A stretch of 64,000 bases of DNA from Amycolatopsis iheyensis (GTDB taxonomy: Bacteria > Actinomycetota > Actinomycetes > Mycobacteriales > Pseudonocardiaceae): the NCBI RefSeq assembly GCF_024703995.1, contig NZ_JAMXQV010000002.1:680785-744784 (forward strand). Reading direction: 5' to 3'. The position numbers were made by a program, and so were the translations under genes. The notes beneath the pieces were generated by a model that was not told the DNA's origin, made no database searches, and saw only the letters and a program-made list of their open reading frames with translations. This document shows, in pieces, positions 53,384 to 61,718 of the stretch. The number at the start of each line of letters is the position of its first letter. Within the stretch, counting starts at the first letter, position 1.

Positions 53384-54349
53384 GTGAGCGTCGCCGGAGG
53401 TCTGCTGCCCGTCGCGGCCGCGGTGGCCCTGCTCGTGTTCGCCGTCCGGCTGACGCACGAGCCGCGGCGGCTCGGCAACGCGGTCTGGCTCGGGATCGCG
53501 CTGCTGCTGCTCGGGCTGTGGCTGCTGCGCCTGGACTGGCTGACCCCCGTCCTGCTGGTCGTTCTCGGGGGCGTCGCACTGGTGCTTCCCGTGGCGTTGC
53601 TGGTCAACGGCATCCGGATGTGGCGGCGCGAAGGCCGCAGCACCGGGAACCTGCTCTCCCTCGCGCTCGGCGCCGGCCTGATCGCGCTGGAAGCGCTGTT
53701 CTTCGCCCCGCTCGGCCGGTGGGGCTCGGCGGTGGTCGCCATCGCCGCCGCGCTCGCCTGCTACTTCGGGTTCCTGTTCTTCTCGCTGCTGGTCTACTCG
53801 GTGGTGTACAGCCGGATCGGCCGCCGCGGCGGGGTCGACGCGATCATCGTGCTCGGCTGCGGCCTGGCCGGGGACCGGGTGCCGCCGCTGCTCGCGGGCC
53901 GGCTCGAGCGCGCGATCCGGCTCTACACCCGGGAAAGCACACCGCCACTGCTGGTGGTCTCCGGCGGACGGGGTCCCGACGAGCAGGTCACCGAAGCCGA
54001 AGCGATGGCCGCCTACCTGCGCGAGCGAGGCGTCCCGGCGGACCGCATCCGCCGGGAGGAACAGGCCCGGACCACCGAGGAGAACCTCCGCTTCTCCGCC
54101 GAGCTCCTGCCCGCCGGCGCGCGGCGGGTGGTCGCGGTGACCAGCAACTACCACGTGTTCCGCGCGGCGGTGGAATGCCGCCGCCTGCACCTGCCCTACC
54201 ACGCGACCGGCTCCCCCACGGCCCGGTACTTCCTGCCGAGCGCGTTGCTGCGGGAGTTCGCGGCGCTGATCCTCCACTACCGCCGCACGACGATCGCGGC
54301 TTCCGCGCTCATCGTCGGCGCGGGCATCGCGCTCGCCGTCAGCGCCTGA
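53384..54349 (+). CDS. YdcF/SanA-type (DUF218) membrane protein
   Basis: This 321-residue protein has four or five membrane helices (residues 5-145) and a C-terminal DUF218/YdcF domain (DAIIVLGCGLAGDRVPPLLAGRL, ...SGGRGPDEQVTEAEAMAAYL..., VTSNYHVFRA). Members take part in cell-envelope or vancomycin-tolerance functions in other bacteria; the exact reaction is unknown. GTG 53384 follows GGGGAGG. It stands alone. Confidence 0.85.
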   Translation: MSVAGGLLPVAAAVALLVFAVRLTHEPRRLGNAVWLGIALLLLGLWLLRLDWLTPVLLVVLGGVALVLPVALLVNGIRMWRREGRSTGNLLSLALGAGLIALEALFFAPLGRWGSAVVAIAAALACYFGFLFFSLLVYSVVYSRIGRRGGVDAIIVLGCGLAGDRVPPLLAGRLERAIRLYTRESTPPLLVVSGGRGPDEQVTEAEAMAAYLRERGVPADRIRREEQARTTEENLRFSAELLPAGARRVVAVTSNYHVFRAAVECRRLHLPYHATGSPTARYFLPSALLREFAALILHYRRTTIAASALIVGAGIALAVSA

Positions 54350-54381
54350 TCTCGAGGCCCGCGGTATAGGTCGTTATACGC

Positions 54382-55503
54382 TCAGCGGAACCAGGCTCCC
54401 GCGCCCGAGCGTTCGAGCGGCAGGGAACCCTGGTTCGGCGGCCACAGCGTCACGGCCGGGACCTGGCGCAGCTGGGCGCGCAGCTGGTGCAGGGGCAGCG
54501 GACGGCGGCGGGTCAGCATCGTCGTCGTGCGCGGGTGGAGGTCCACGAACGGGTAGGTGGCGTGCAGGGCGGCCAGCCGCCGCTCGAGGTGGTGGCTGCG
54601 GGCGGTCAGCTCGGCGGCCGCGACCGCCGGCTGGACCACCAGGAACTCCCCCGGCCCGAGCCGGACCGCGCGGTCGAGCGGGCGCAGGCCGTCGAGCAGC
54701 AGGTCGGCGATGTTCTGCTCGGTGTGCATGCGGACGCGGGTGCCGTGCCGCCGCTCGACGGCGCCGAGGTCGTCGACGGCGACCAGGACCAGCCCCAGCG
54801 GCACGGTGTCGGTCGCGTCGCCGAGCCAGGGCGTCAGGCCGGCCAGGGTCTCGAGGCCGGTGTCCGGGTCGACGGCCGGGCCCGTCGGGGCCGGCGGGGT
54901 CGCCCGCGCCTGCGCCCGGTCCAGCTTGCCCGCCACGTGCCGCAGCGCCGCTTCGGAGCGGCTCTCGATGTCGAGCGCCGCCGGCGTCTCGACCGACGCC
55001 AGCACGTCGCCGACCGTGCGCCGGACCGCCGGCGGCAGCCGGTCGCCCATGGCGTCGCGAAGCCGGACGACCTCGGCGTACGCCTCGTCGCGGCGCAGGC
55101 CCCACCGGCCGCGGAACAGCCGGGCCCGCTCGACCGTGGTCGCCTCCGGATCGACCTCGTCGAGGTCCTGCGCGACGACCGAGGCCCCGAACGTGGGCGA
55201 GAGGACGGCCACCGACCACTCCCGCGCCATCGGCTCGTCGGGGCGCAGCAACACCGGCGTGACGCCGTGCGGCAGGTCCGGGCGGCCGGAGTCGACCATG
55301 CCGACCACCGTCGCCGCGGCCGTGCGCGCGATCCGCGCGTACACCTCGCGCTCGCGTTCGAAGTACGGCAACCGCTGGAAGAGCGCGAAGACGACGGTGT
55401 CGGCGCCCGCCCCCTCGGCGAGGGCCGCGCGCTCGACCGCGTGGGAGGCGGTCACCAGGGCGCGTTTGGACAGCACGCCAGCGCGCTGGTCTGCGGTGGG
55501 CAT
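54382..55503 (-). CDS. DICT sensory domain fused to degenerate GGDEF domain
   Basis: This 373-residue protein has an N-terminal DICT domain (about 8-150; LSKRALVTASHAVERAA, VVFALFQRLPYFERER) found in cyclases and two-component proteins and proposed to be linked to light sensing. The C-terminal half is GGDEF-like, but the active-site motif reads GPGEF, so cyclase activity is doubtful and it may be a c-di-GMP receptor or inactive partner. ATG 55503 lies behind GAAGGCG. It is downstream of, and probably cotranscribed with, the (6-4) photolyase. Confidence 0.75.
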   Translation of the reverse strand: MPTADQRAGVLSKRALVTASHAVERAALAEGAGADTVVFALFQRLPYFEREREVYARIARTAAATVVGMVDSGRPDLPHGVTPVLLRPDEPMAREWSVAVLSPTFGASVVAQDLDEVDPEATTVERARLFRGRWGLRRDEAYAEVVRLRDAMGDRLPPAVRRTVGDVLASVETPAALDIESRSEAALRHVAGKLDRAQARATPPAPTGPAVDPDTGLETLAGLTPWLGDATDTVPLGLVLVAVDDLGAVERRHGTRVRMHTEQNIADLLLDGLRPLDRAVRLGPGEFLVVQPAVAAAELTARSHHLERRLAALHATYPFVDLHPRTTTMLTRRRPLPLHQLRAQLRQVPAVTLWPPNQGSLPLERSGAGAWFR

Positions 55504-55586
55504 GGAGGATCGCCTTCGCCGGGGAAAGGGAGACAACAACCGTACGAGCGCGCCGACTCCCCGGCTAGCCACACAATGGGGTGGAC

Positions 55587-57083
55587 TCAGAAGTGGCGAC
55601 GGTCAGCCTCTTGGGCGATGACCTCGTCACGATCCGCGAGCCTTTCCAGGCCGCTCAAGGGTTGCCGCATCCGGTGGTTGTCCCGCAGCCGCGCGGCGTT
55701 GCGATCGAGGAAAGCCCAATAGCCCGCGGTGAACGGACACGCTTCCGGCCCGGTCCGCTTCTTCGGGTCGAAGACGCAGCCGGGACAGTGGTCACTCATC
55801 CGGTTGATGTAGGCGCCACCGGCCGCGTACGGCTTCGTCGCGACGACACCGCCGTCGGCGTACTGGCTCATGCCGATCACGTTCGCCGGCATCACCCACG
55901 GGAACCCGTCGACGAACGCCGTCGCGAACCAGTGGGTCAGCGCCGCGGGGTCGTAGCCGCGCTGCAGCCCGTGGTTGCCCAGCACCATGAGCCGCTCGAT
56001 GTGGTGGGCGTAGCCGCGGTCACGGACGCCGGCGAGCGCGGTGCGCAGGCAGGCGGCTTCGACGGCGTCGGCGTCCAGCTCCCGCCACCACTTCGGCAGC
56101 TTCCCGCGCGCGTGCAAGGCGTTGCTGCGCAGGTAGTCCGGCCCCTGGTGCCAGTACAGGTGCCACACCCATTCCCGCCACCCGAGCACCTGGCGGACGA
56201 ACCCTTCGACGCTGCCGAGCGGCGCCTCGCCGGCCCGGTACCGCTCCTCGGCCCGCGCCACGACGTCACGCGGATCGAGCAGGCCGAGGTTGAGCGGCAC
56301 CGAGAGCAACGCGTGCGCCATCGCCCAGTCGTGGGTGAGCATCGCGTCCTGGTTCGGGCCGAAGACGGGCAGCCGCTGCTCGAGGAACCGCCGCAGCGCG
56401 CGGCCCGCCTCGTCGTGGCCGACGGCGAACCGCCGCGGCCCGTCGACGCCGACCGGGTGGATCTTCCCCGCGCGTTCGGCTTCGTCGAGCTCCGCGCGGA
56501 CGCGGTCGTCGATGTCGTTTTCGCGGGGGTGCCACGGCGCGGGCACGTCGAGCCGGGTGGTCTTCGGCGGCGGCTCGCGGTTGTCGTGGTCGAAGTTCCA
56601 CTTCCGTCCGGCGGGCTCGCCGTCCGGTTCGAGCAGGACGCCGAACTTCCGGCGCTGGTCGCGGTAGAAGTCCTCCATGACGAACCGCGTGCGCCCGTCG
56701 GCCCACTCCGCGAAGTCCTGTTTGGACAGCACGAACCCCGGCGTCGGCAGGATTTCCTCGACGACGCCTTCCACGCGCAGCCGCCGGACGAACGCGTCGG
56801 CGGCGTGCGAGGTCGGCTCGTGCACGACGACCGGGCGCCCGAACCGGCGCAGCCCGGTGCGGTAGTCCGGGGCGTCGATCAGCGTGACGCGGTCGCCGAG
56901 GTCGGCGGCGAGCCGGTACAACGCGGCCTGGACGAGGTGCAGCTTCTGCCGGTGGAAGGGCTTCGCGCCGAACGCCGCGGCCGAGCGGATCAGCAGGACG
57001 TCGCGGTCCCTGTGCTCGGGCGTGCTGTGGAAGTGGGGCCCGAGCTGGTCGGCGAACAGCCAGAGCGCGGGCTCGTGTGCCAT
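55587..57083 (-). CDS. Fe-S (6-4) photolyase / bacterial cryptochrome (FeS-BCP)
   Basis: This 498-residue flavoprotein has four Cys at 345, 433, 436 and 449, the same spacing as the 4Fe-4S ligands (350, 438, 441, 454) of Agrobacterium PhrB. It also has the ALWLFADQLGP start and GDRVTLIDAP typical of the FeS-BCP group. These enzymes use FAD and light to repair (6-4) photoproducts in DNA. ATG 57083 gives the family's length; no good ribosome site is visible. It lies ten bases after the MarR gene in the same direction. Confidence 0.88.
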   Translation of the reverse strand: MAHEPALWLFADQLGPHFHSTPEHRDRDVLLIRSAAAFGAKPFHRQKLHLVQAALYRLAADLGDRVTLIDAPDYRTGLRRFGRPVVVHEPTSHAADAFVRRLRVEGVVEEILPTPGFVLSKQDFAEWADGRTRFVMEDFYRDQRRKFGVLLEPDGEPAGRKWNFDHDNREPPPKTTRLDVPAPWHPRENDIDDRVRAELDEAERAGKIHPVGVDGPRRFAVGHDEAGRALRRFLEQRLPVFGPNQDAMLTHDWAMAHALLSVPLNLGLLDPRDVVARAEERYRAGEAPLGSVEGFVRQVLGWREWVWHLYWHQGPDYLRSNALHARGKLPKWWRELDADAVEAACLRTALAGVRDRGYAHHIERLMVLGNHGLQRGYDPAALTHWFATAFVDGFPWVMPANVIGMSQYADGGVVATKPYAAGGAYINRMSDHCPGCVFDPKKRTGPEACPFTAGYWAFLDRNAARLRDNHRMRQPLSGLERLADRDEVIAQEADRRHF

Positions 57084-57093
57084 GGGCCGAACG

Positions 57094-57552
57094 CTAACCC
57101 GGATCCGGTGCCCCCGCAGCGTACGCACGGAGGATTTCCGTGGTGCCGCCCAGGAACCGGGCCACCACCTCCGCGTGCTCCGGCGGCAGGCTCTCGGTCA
57201 GCCGGGTCACCGCGTCGACCAGCGGCGCGAGCGCGGCCCGGACCTCGGCGCGGGCTGCTTCGCTGACGACGAGCGTGACGCGGCGGCCGTCACTCGGGTG
57301 CGGGCCACGGCGGACGTGGCCGGCCGCTTCCAGGCGGTCGACGAGGACCGTCGCCGACGCCGAGCGGATCTTCAGCGCGTCCGCCAGGCCGACCGTGCCC
57401 ATCGCCTCGCCGAACGCCAGATGCTGCAGCGCCTGCACGTCGGTCGGGCCGAGGCCCAGCCGGCGGGCCAACGCCAGCTCGACGTCGCGGGCGAGCGCGA
57501 GCAGCTCGCGCAGCGCGAAGTTCACCCGGAGCGCGACAGGACCGTCTTCCAC
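57094..57552 (-). CDS. MarR-family regulator of the photolyase operon
   Basis: This 152-residue winged-helix protein has the MarR core (VGLADALKIRSASATVLVDRLEAAGHVRRG) with the wing DGRRVTLVVS. It is the first gene of a MarR-photolyase-DICT operon and is divergent from a deazaflavin-reductase gene. An exact inverted repeat at 57568-57586 between the two is its likely operator. Its signal (light, redox, small phenolic) is unknown. Confidence 0.87.
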   Translation of the reverse strand: MEDGPVALRVNFALRELLALARDVELALARRLGLGPTDVQALQHLAFGEAMGTVGLADALKIRSASATVLVDRLEAAGHVRRGPHPSDGRRVTLVVSEAARAEVRAALAPLVDAVTRLTESLPPEHAEVVARFLGGTTEILRAYAAGAPDPG

Positions 57553-57567
57553 CGGGCCATTCTAGTT

Positions 57568-57586
57568 TAGCTAGACAATCTAGCTA
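57568..57586. promoter_or_regulatory. MarR-type operator palindrome
   Basis: TAGCTAGA-CAA-TCTAGCTA is a perfect 8+3+8 inverted repeat, very AT-rich for this genome, in the 45-base divergent gap between marR and the reductase gene. A TAGTTT at 57585-57590 could be a -10 for a leaderless transcript starting near GTG 57598. Confidence 0.75.
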
Positions 57587-57597
57587 GTTTTGCTACG

Positions 57598-58050
57598 GTG
57601 GGCCGGGTGGACATCCGAGCCGTCAACGCCGAAATGACCGCCAAGCTCCTCGACGTCCCGGCCGCGCCGGCACCGGAAGGCGGCTACGCGCTGCGCGTGG
57701 TCGAGACCCGCGGGCGGGCCAGCGGCGAAGCGCGGAAGGTCCCCTTGGCCGTCGTCGTGCGGGAGGGCGGGCGCTACCTCGTCTCGCCGGTCCGCGACCG
57801 CGACTGGGTCGCGAACCTGCTCGCCACGCCGGCCTGCACGCTGCTCGGCAACGACCTGCGGGAGAACTGCCGCGCCGACGAGGTTCACGGCGACGAGGCG
57901 GCCGAAGTCGTCGCCACCTACCTGGCGGCGATGTCCGTGCCGTGGGCGGTCAAGGCCTTCCCCGTCCCCCAGGACGCCACGCCCGCCCAGATCGGCGCGC
58001 ACCTGCCGGGGATGGCGGTGTTCCGCCTGTCCACTGTGGACGACCGGTGA
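57598..58050 (+). CDS. Deazaflavin (F420)-dependent nitroreductase-type protein
   Basis: This 150-residue split-barrel protein has the DUF385/Ddn-like features VETRGRASGEARKVPLAVVV and GRYLVSPV. Such proteins use F420H2 to reduce quinones, nitro compounds or other substrates. GTG 57598 is used; GTG 57607 would shorten it by three residues. It is divergent from MarR and overlaps the next gene (GTGA), so both probably belong to the MarR regulon. The cofactor assignment is by family. Confidence 0.75.
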   Translation: MGRVDIRAVNAEMTAKLLDVPAAPAPEGGYALRVVETRGRASGEARKVPLAVVVREGGRYLVSPVRDRDWVANLLATPACTLLGNDLRENCRADEVHGDEAAEVVATYLAAMSVPWAVKAFPVPQDATPAQIGAHLPGMAVFRLSTVDDR

Positions 58051-59243
58051 GCGTCGCCGTCACCGGTGGCGGCCCGGGCGGGATGCTGCTCGGCTACCTG
58101 CTGGCCCGGGCCGGGATCGACGTCACCGTCCTCGAAGCCCGCGGCGACTTCGACCGCGACTTCCGCGGCGACTCACTGCACCCGTACACCCTCGAGCTGC
58201 TCGACCGGCTCGGCCTGGCCGAGGACCTGCTGCGCCTGGACCACTTCAAGGCCCGCTCGTTCCGCTTCCACACCCCGGCGGGGACCTACCGGTGCGCCGA
58301 CTACGACCGGCTCGACACGCCGTTCGGCTACGTCGCGCTGATGCCCCAGGTGCGGTTCCTCGACTTCCTCGCCGAGCGCGCGAGCGCCCTTCCGACGTTC
58401 ACCCTGCGCACCAACGCCAAGGTCACCGGGCTCCTCGAAGACGACGGCGTCGTCACCGGCGTCCGGTTCCGCGGTGGTGAGCTCGAGACGTCGGTCGTCA
58501 TCGGCGCCGACGGGCGGTTCTCCACCGTCCGGCGCCTCGCCGGGCTGCCGGCCGAACCGCTCGGCGCGACGACCGACCTGCTGTGGTTCCGGCTTCCCCG
58601 CTCCCCCGGCGACCCGCCCGACGCCGACCTCGACCTGTACTTCGGGCGCGACGCCTACGTCGGCGTCCTCGGCGGCGTGCACGACTGGCAGGTCGGCTAC
58701 AGCATCGAGAAGGGCTCGTACCCCGCGCTGCGCGAGGCCGGGGTCGAGCCGATCCGCGCGTTCCTGCGCGAGCGCGTCCCGTGGCTGGCCGACCGCGCCC
58801 ACCTGCTCACCGGCTTCGACCGGACCACGCTGCTGTCGGTCGACATCTCCCGCACCGAGCGCTGGCACCGGCCGGGGCTCCTGCTGCTCGGCGACGCGGC
58901 CCACGTCATCTCCCCGGTCGGCGGCAACGGCATCCTGATGGCGATCCAGGACGCCGTCGCCGCGGCGAACCGGCTGATCCCGCCGTTGCGCCGCGGCGAA
59001 GTCACCGCCGCCGACCTGGCCGCGGTGCAGGCCGACCGCGTCCGCGCGATCGAGCGCGTCCAAGCCGACCAGGTGCGCGTCGAGCGGCGGGCGGCCGCGG
59101 CGCGAGCGCGCGGGCGCGGCACCGCGCCGCCCGCGCTGCTCAGGTTCCTGTTCGCGATCCCGGCGCTGCGCACCCGCGGCGCGCGCAGCAACGCCTACGG
59201 CCCCTTCCCGCCTCAGCTGGACGAGTCCCTCTTGGTGTCGTAA
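58047..59243 (+). CDS. FAD-dependent aromatic hydroxylase-like monooxygenase
   Basis: This 398-residue PheA/TetX-type flavoprotein has GGGPGGMLLGYLLA near the N terminus, the DG motif (VIGADGRFSTVR) and LLLGDAAHVISPVGGNGI. It hydroxylates an aromatic or polycyclic substrate with NAD(P)H; the substrate is not readable. It is translationally coupled to the deazaflavin protein (GTGA), and its 3' end overlaps the convergent START-like gene by 31 bases. Confidence 0.87.
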   Translation: MSVAVTGGGPGGMLLGYLLARAGIDVTVLEARGDFDRDFRGDSLHPYTLELLDRLGLAEDLLRLDHFKARSFRFHTPAGTYRCADYDRLDTPFGYVALMPQVRFLDFLAERASALPTFTLRTNAKVTGLLEDDGVVTGVRFRGGELETSVVIGADGRFSTVRRLAGLPAEPLGATTDLLWFRLPRSPGDPPDADLDLYFGRDAYVGVLGGVHDWQVGYSIEKGSYPALREAGVEPIRAFLRERVPWLADRAHLLTGFDRTTLLSVDISRTERWHRPGLLLLGDAAHVISPVGGNGILMAIQDAVAAANRLIPPLRRGEVTAADLAAVQADRVRAIERVQADQVRVERRAAAARARGRGTAPPALLRFLFAIPALRTRGARSNAYGPFPPQLDESLLVS

Positions 59244-59674
59244 GAGGCCCAGCCACCCTGGCCTTCGGCGGCTTCGACGTCGGCGTCGGCGGTCGCCGCG
59301 TGGGTCATCGCCGCCACCGTCTGCTCGAGGCCCTGCTGGACCTCGCCGCCGTCGGCTTCGCGGACGCTGTGCAGCGTCACGGTGATTTCCGAGGCGGCCG
59401 GGCCGGCTTCGGAGATCCGCAGCTCGCCGTGGTAGTCGTCCGGGCCCTCGGCACCCCAGCGCAGCGCGCGGTTGGCCTCGTCGGTGTGCAGCCACGCCTC
59501 GCTGCCGACGCGTTCGCCGTGCACCTCGGCCTCGACGTGCACGCTGTCGCCGCCCGTCGGCTCGGCGACCTTCATCTGCGGGAAGTACCGCGGCAGGTTC
59601 TCCGGGTGGCTCAGGAAGGCGAACAGCTCGTCGGCGGGGATGTCGGCGGTCGCGGTGTGGTGGTACTCGGTCAT
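59213..59674 (-). CDS. SRPBCC (START-like) protein
   Basis: This 153-residue protein begins MTEYHHTATADIPADELFAFLSHPENLPRYFPQM, typical of the polyketide cyclase/SRPBCC helix-grip fold, with a Gly/Asp-rich C-terminal tail after residue 130. Such proteins bind small hydrophobic ligands. ATG 59674 is preceded by GAGGAG. No partner is obvious. Confidence 0.82.
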   Translation of the reverse strand: MTEYHHTATADIPADELFAFLSHPENLPRYFPQMKVAEPTGGDSVHVEAEVHGERVGSEAWLHTDEANRALRWGAEGPDDYHGELRISEAGPAASEITVTLHSVREADGGEVQQGLEQTVAAMTHAATADADVEAAEGQGGWASYDTKRDSSS

Positions 59675-59762
59675 CGGGTCACTCCTCGTCGGCGGTCCGG
59701 TCGCGCACCGGTTACCCCTGAGCGGGTGCATTAGAAGGCCCCGTCCGGGGAATCCGGAAAGC

Positions 59763-60197
59763 ATGACGACCACCGAGCCCGAGACCGGGGCGCCCAGGCG
59801 GGGCCCCGCCCCCGTGCAGGGCATGGGCATGCTGATCGGCCTGCTGTTGCTGGTGCTGGGCGCGTTCGAGCTGATCCCGGGGGTCACGGTGGGCGACGGG
59901 CCCGCGCGCGCCCTCTTCGGCGTGTTCTCGGTGTCCGGGGCGTGGACGCTCGTGCACCTGCTCACCGGTGCCGCCGCGGTGTTCTGCACCCGCTCGCCCG
60001 GGCTGGCCAGCCGGTTCCTGCTCGTGGCCGGCGCCGGTTACGCCGTGCTGGGGATCGCCGGGTTGCTCCCGCTGCCCCAGGCCTTCGACGACGCGCTGCC
60101 GATGAACCCCGCCGGGACCTGCCTCGCCCTCGGCTTGGGCACGGCGATGCTCATCCTCGGCGCGGGCTGGCTGCGACCGGGGCCCGGTCGCCGATGA
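59763..60197 (+). CDS. DUF4383 membrane protein
   Basis: This 144-residue protein has four hydrophobic helices and the conserved FELIPGVT/GAGYAVLGI features of the DUF4383 family. Function is unknown. ATG 59763 follows GGAAAG. Its 3' end overlaps the convergent glycosyltransferase gene by 47 bases. Confidence 0.72.
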   Translation: MTTTEPETGAPRRGPAPVQGMGMLIGLLLLVLGAFELIPGVTVGDGPARALFGVFSVSGAWTLVHLLTGAAAVFCTRSPGLASRFLLVAGAGYAVLGIAGLLPLPQAFDDALPMNPAGTCLALGLGTAMLILGAGWLRPGPGRR

Positions 60198-61401
60198 AGC
60201 CGTCGTCCGGCCGGGGGAACCGGACCAGTGCCGCGGTGAGCAGCACCGCCAGTCCGAAGAGGACATAGCCGTTGCCGGTGAGCTGCTGGAGGACGGTCCA
60301 GTTCCGTTCCACCTCGCCGCCGCGCGGCCACCACCACTGCGGGCCGGCGACGAACAGGACCGCGCCCGCACCGGCGAGGATCGCGAAGCCTCGATGGCGC
60401 GTGCGGCGGGCCAACGCTGCCCAGCCGAGCAGCACCACGACCGCCCAGACCCAGTGGTGCGTCCAGGAGATCGGCGAGACCAGCAGCCCGGCGACGGCGT
60501 TCAAGCCGAGGGCGATGGTGGTCTCCCCCGCCGCCAGCGCCCGCCGCATGCCCAGCGCCGTCAGCACCAGCACCACCGCCACCAGCGGCAGCCACCACGC
60601 GGTCCGCGCGTCGACCCCGAGCTTCGCCAGGAGCCCGAGCAGTGACTGGTTGCCCGCGTAGGTCGGCTCGCCGACGCGGCCGGTGTCCCAGAGCGCGCTC
60701 GTCCAGTAGCGCACCGAGTCCGTGCCGGCGAGCAGGAAGCCCAGCGCCGTCGCGGCCAGGAACGTCACGGCGCTCGTGACGGCGGCGCGCGTGTCCCGGC
60801 GGAGCAGGAAGTACAGCAGGAACACCGCCGGGGTCAGCTTGATCGCGGCGGCGAGGCCGATCAGCAGGCCGCGCGGCCACCGCGGAGTGTCCACCAGGAC
60901 GTCGAGCACGACCAACGCCAGCAGCAGGAGGTCGAGCTGGCCCGCGTAGACCGTGCGCAACACCGGCTCCAGCACCTCGGCCGCGAGCAGCAGCACGCCG
61001 ACGCGGCGCCAGTCGCAGCGCGCGCCGAGCGCACGCAGCACCGTGACCAGCACGAGCGCGAGCAGGCCGAGTGTGAGCAGGGTGAGCGCGAGGCAGGCCG
61101 CCCAGTACGGCAGGACCGCGAGCGGGGCCAGCACCATCGCGGCGAACGGCGGGTAGGTGAACAGCAGGAGCTGCCCGTCGCCGGTCGGCGGGAGGGTGCC
61201 GTAGAGCGCGTGGCCGTGCAGCAGCGCGGCCGAGCCGAGGCGGTAGACGTCGAGGTCGACGCGGTAGGCCGGGAACCGCAGGCGGCCGTCGTTGTAGGAC
61301 ACCAGCAGCGCCACCAGCGCCAGCACCTGCGCGCCGGCCGGCACCTGCTTGTTACCGAGCCACGCCCGCACCGCTCGTCCCCCTCTGATCATCTCTCGCA
61401 T
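60151..61401 (-). CDS. GT87/DUF2029 polyprenol-phosphate-mannose mannosyltransferase
   Basis: This 416-residue membrane protein has about ten helices and an early acidic extracytoplasmic motif (DLDVYRLGSAALLHGHALYG), with WTHHW and NQSLLGLLAKL loops typical of GT87 glycosyltransferases such as mycobacterial PimE/Rv2181. It would transfer mannose to a glycolipid on the outer membrane face. ATG 61401 is a best guess: in-frame ATGs at 61392 and 61428 also exist. No nearby partner defines the acceptor. Confidence 0.78.
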   Translation of the reverse strand: MREMIRGGRAVRAWLGNKQVPAGAQVLALVALLVSYNDGRLRFPAYRVDLDVYRLGSAALLHGHALYGTLPPTGDGQLLLFTYPPFAAMVLAPLAVLPYWAACLALTLLTLGLLALVLVTVLRALGARCDWRRVGVLLLAAEVLEPVLRTVYAGQLDLLLLALVVLDVLVDTPRWPRGLLIGLAAAIKLTPAVFLLYFLLRRDTRAAVTSAVTFLAATALGFLLAGTDSVRYWTSALWDTGRVGEPTYAGNQSLLGLLAKLGVDARTAWWLPLVAVVLVLTALGMRRALAAGETTIALGLNAVAGLLVSPISWTHHWVWAVVVLLGWAALARRTRHRGFAILAGAGAVLFVAGPQWWWPRGGEVERNWTVLQQLTGNGYVLFGLAVLLTAALVRFPRPDDGFIGDRAPVAASPRRG

Positions 61402-61488
61402 TCTGTCCGGTCCCCGCGCGGGCGCCATCCGGGAAACCCCCGGGATCCTCCCCGGAAAACCGGTTGCCCACCGTGCCAGCCTGGGCGG

Positions 61489-61698
61489 ATGGGGACACCG
61501 ACCGGCTTCACCTACCGCCTCGACGGACGCGGCACCGTCACAATCACCCACCACGGCCGGCCCGCCGGGACGCTGCGCGGGGCCGCCGCCGAGAAGTTCC
61601 GCACCGCGGTCGACCGCGGTGACGACGTCCAGCTACTGCTGGCCCGGGCGACCGGCAACTACAAGCACGGCAACGAGCGGCGTGCCCGCCGCCGGTGA
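61489..61698 (+). CDS. Small conserved actinobacterial protein (69 residues)
   Basis: This 69-residue basic protein has FTYRLDGRGTVTITHHGRPA, LRGAAAEKFRTAV and ends in ATGNYKHGNERRARRR. I recall small actinobacterial proteins with this ending (ATGNYKxGNER), which supports it being real, but its function is unknown. It lies 21 bases upstream of the cysteine-desulfurase-like gene. No ribosome site is clear. Confidence 0.6.
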   Translation: MGTPTGFTYRLDGRGTVTITHHGRPAGTLRGAAAEKFRTAVDRGDDVQLLLARATGNYKHGNERRARRR

Positions 61699-61718
61699 TT
61701 TCCTGGCACGCTGACGCC

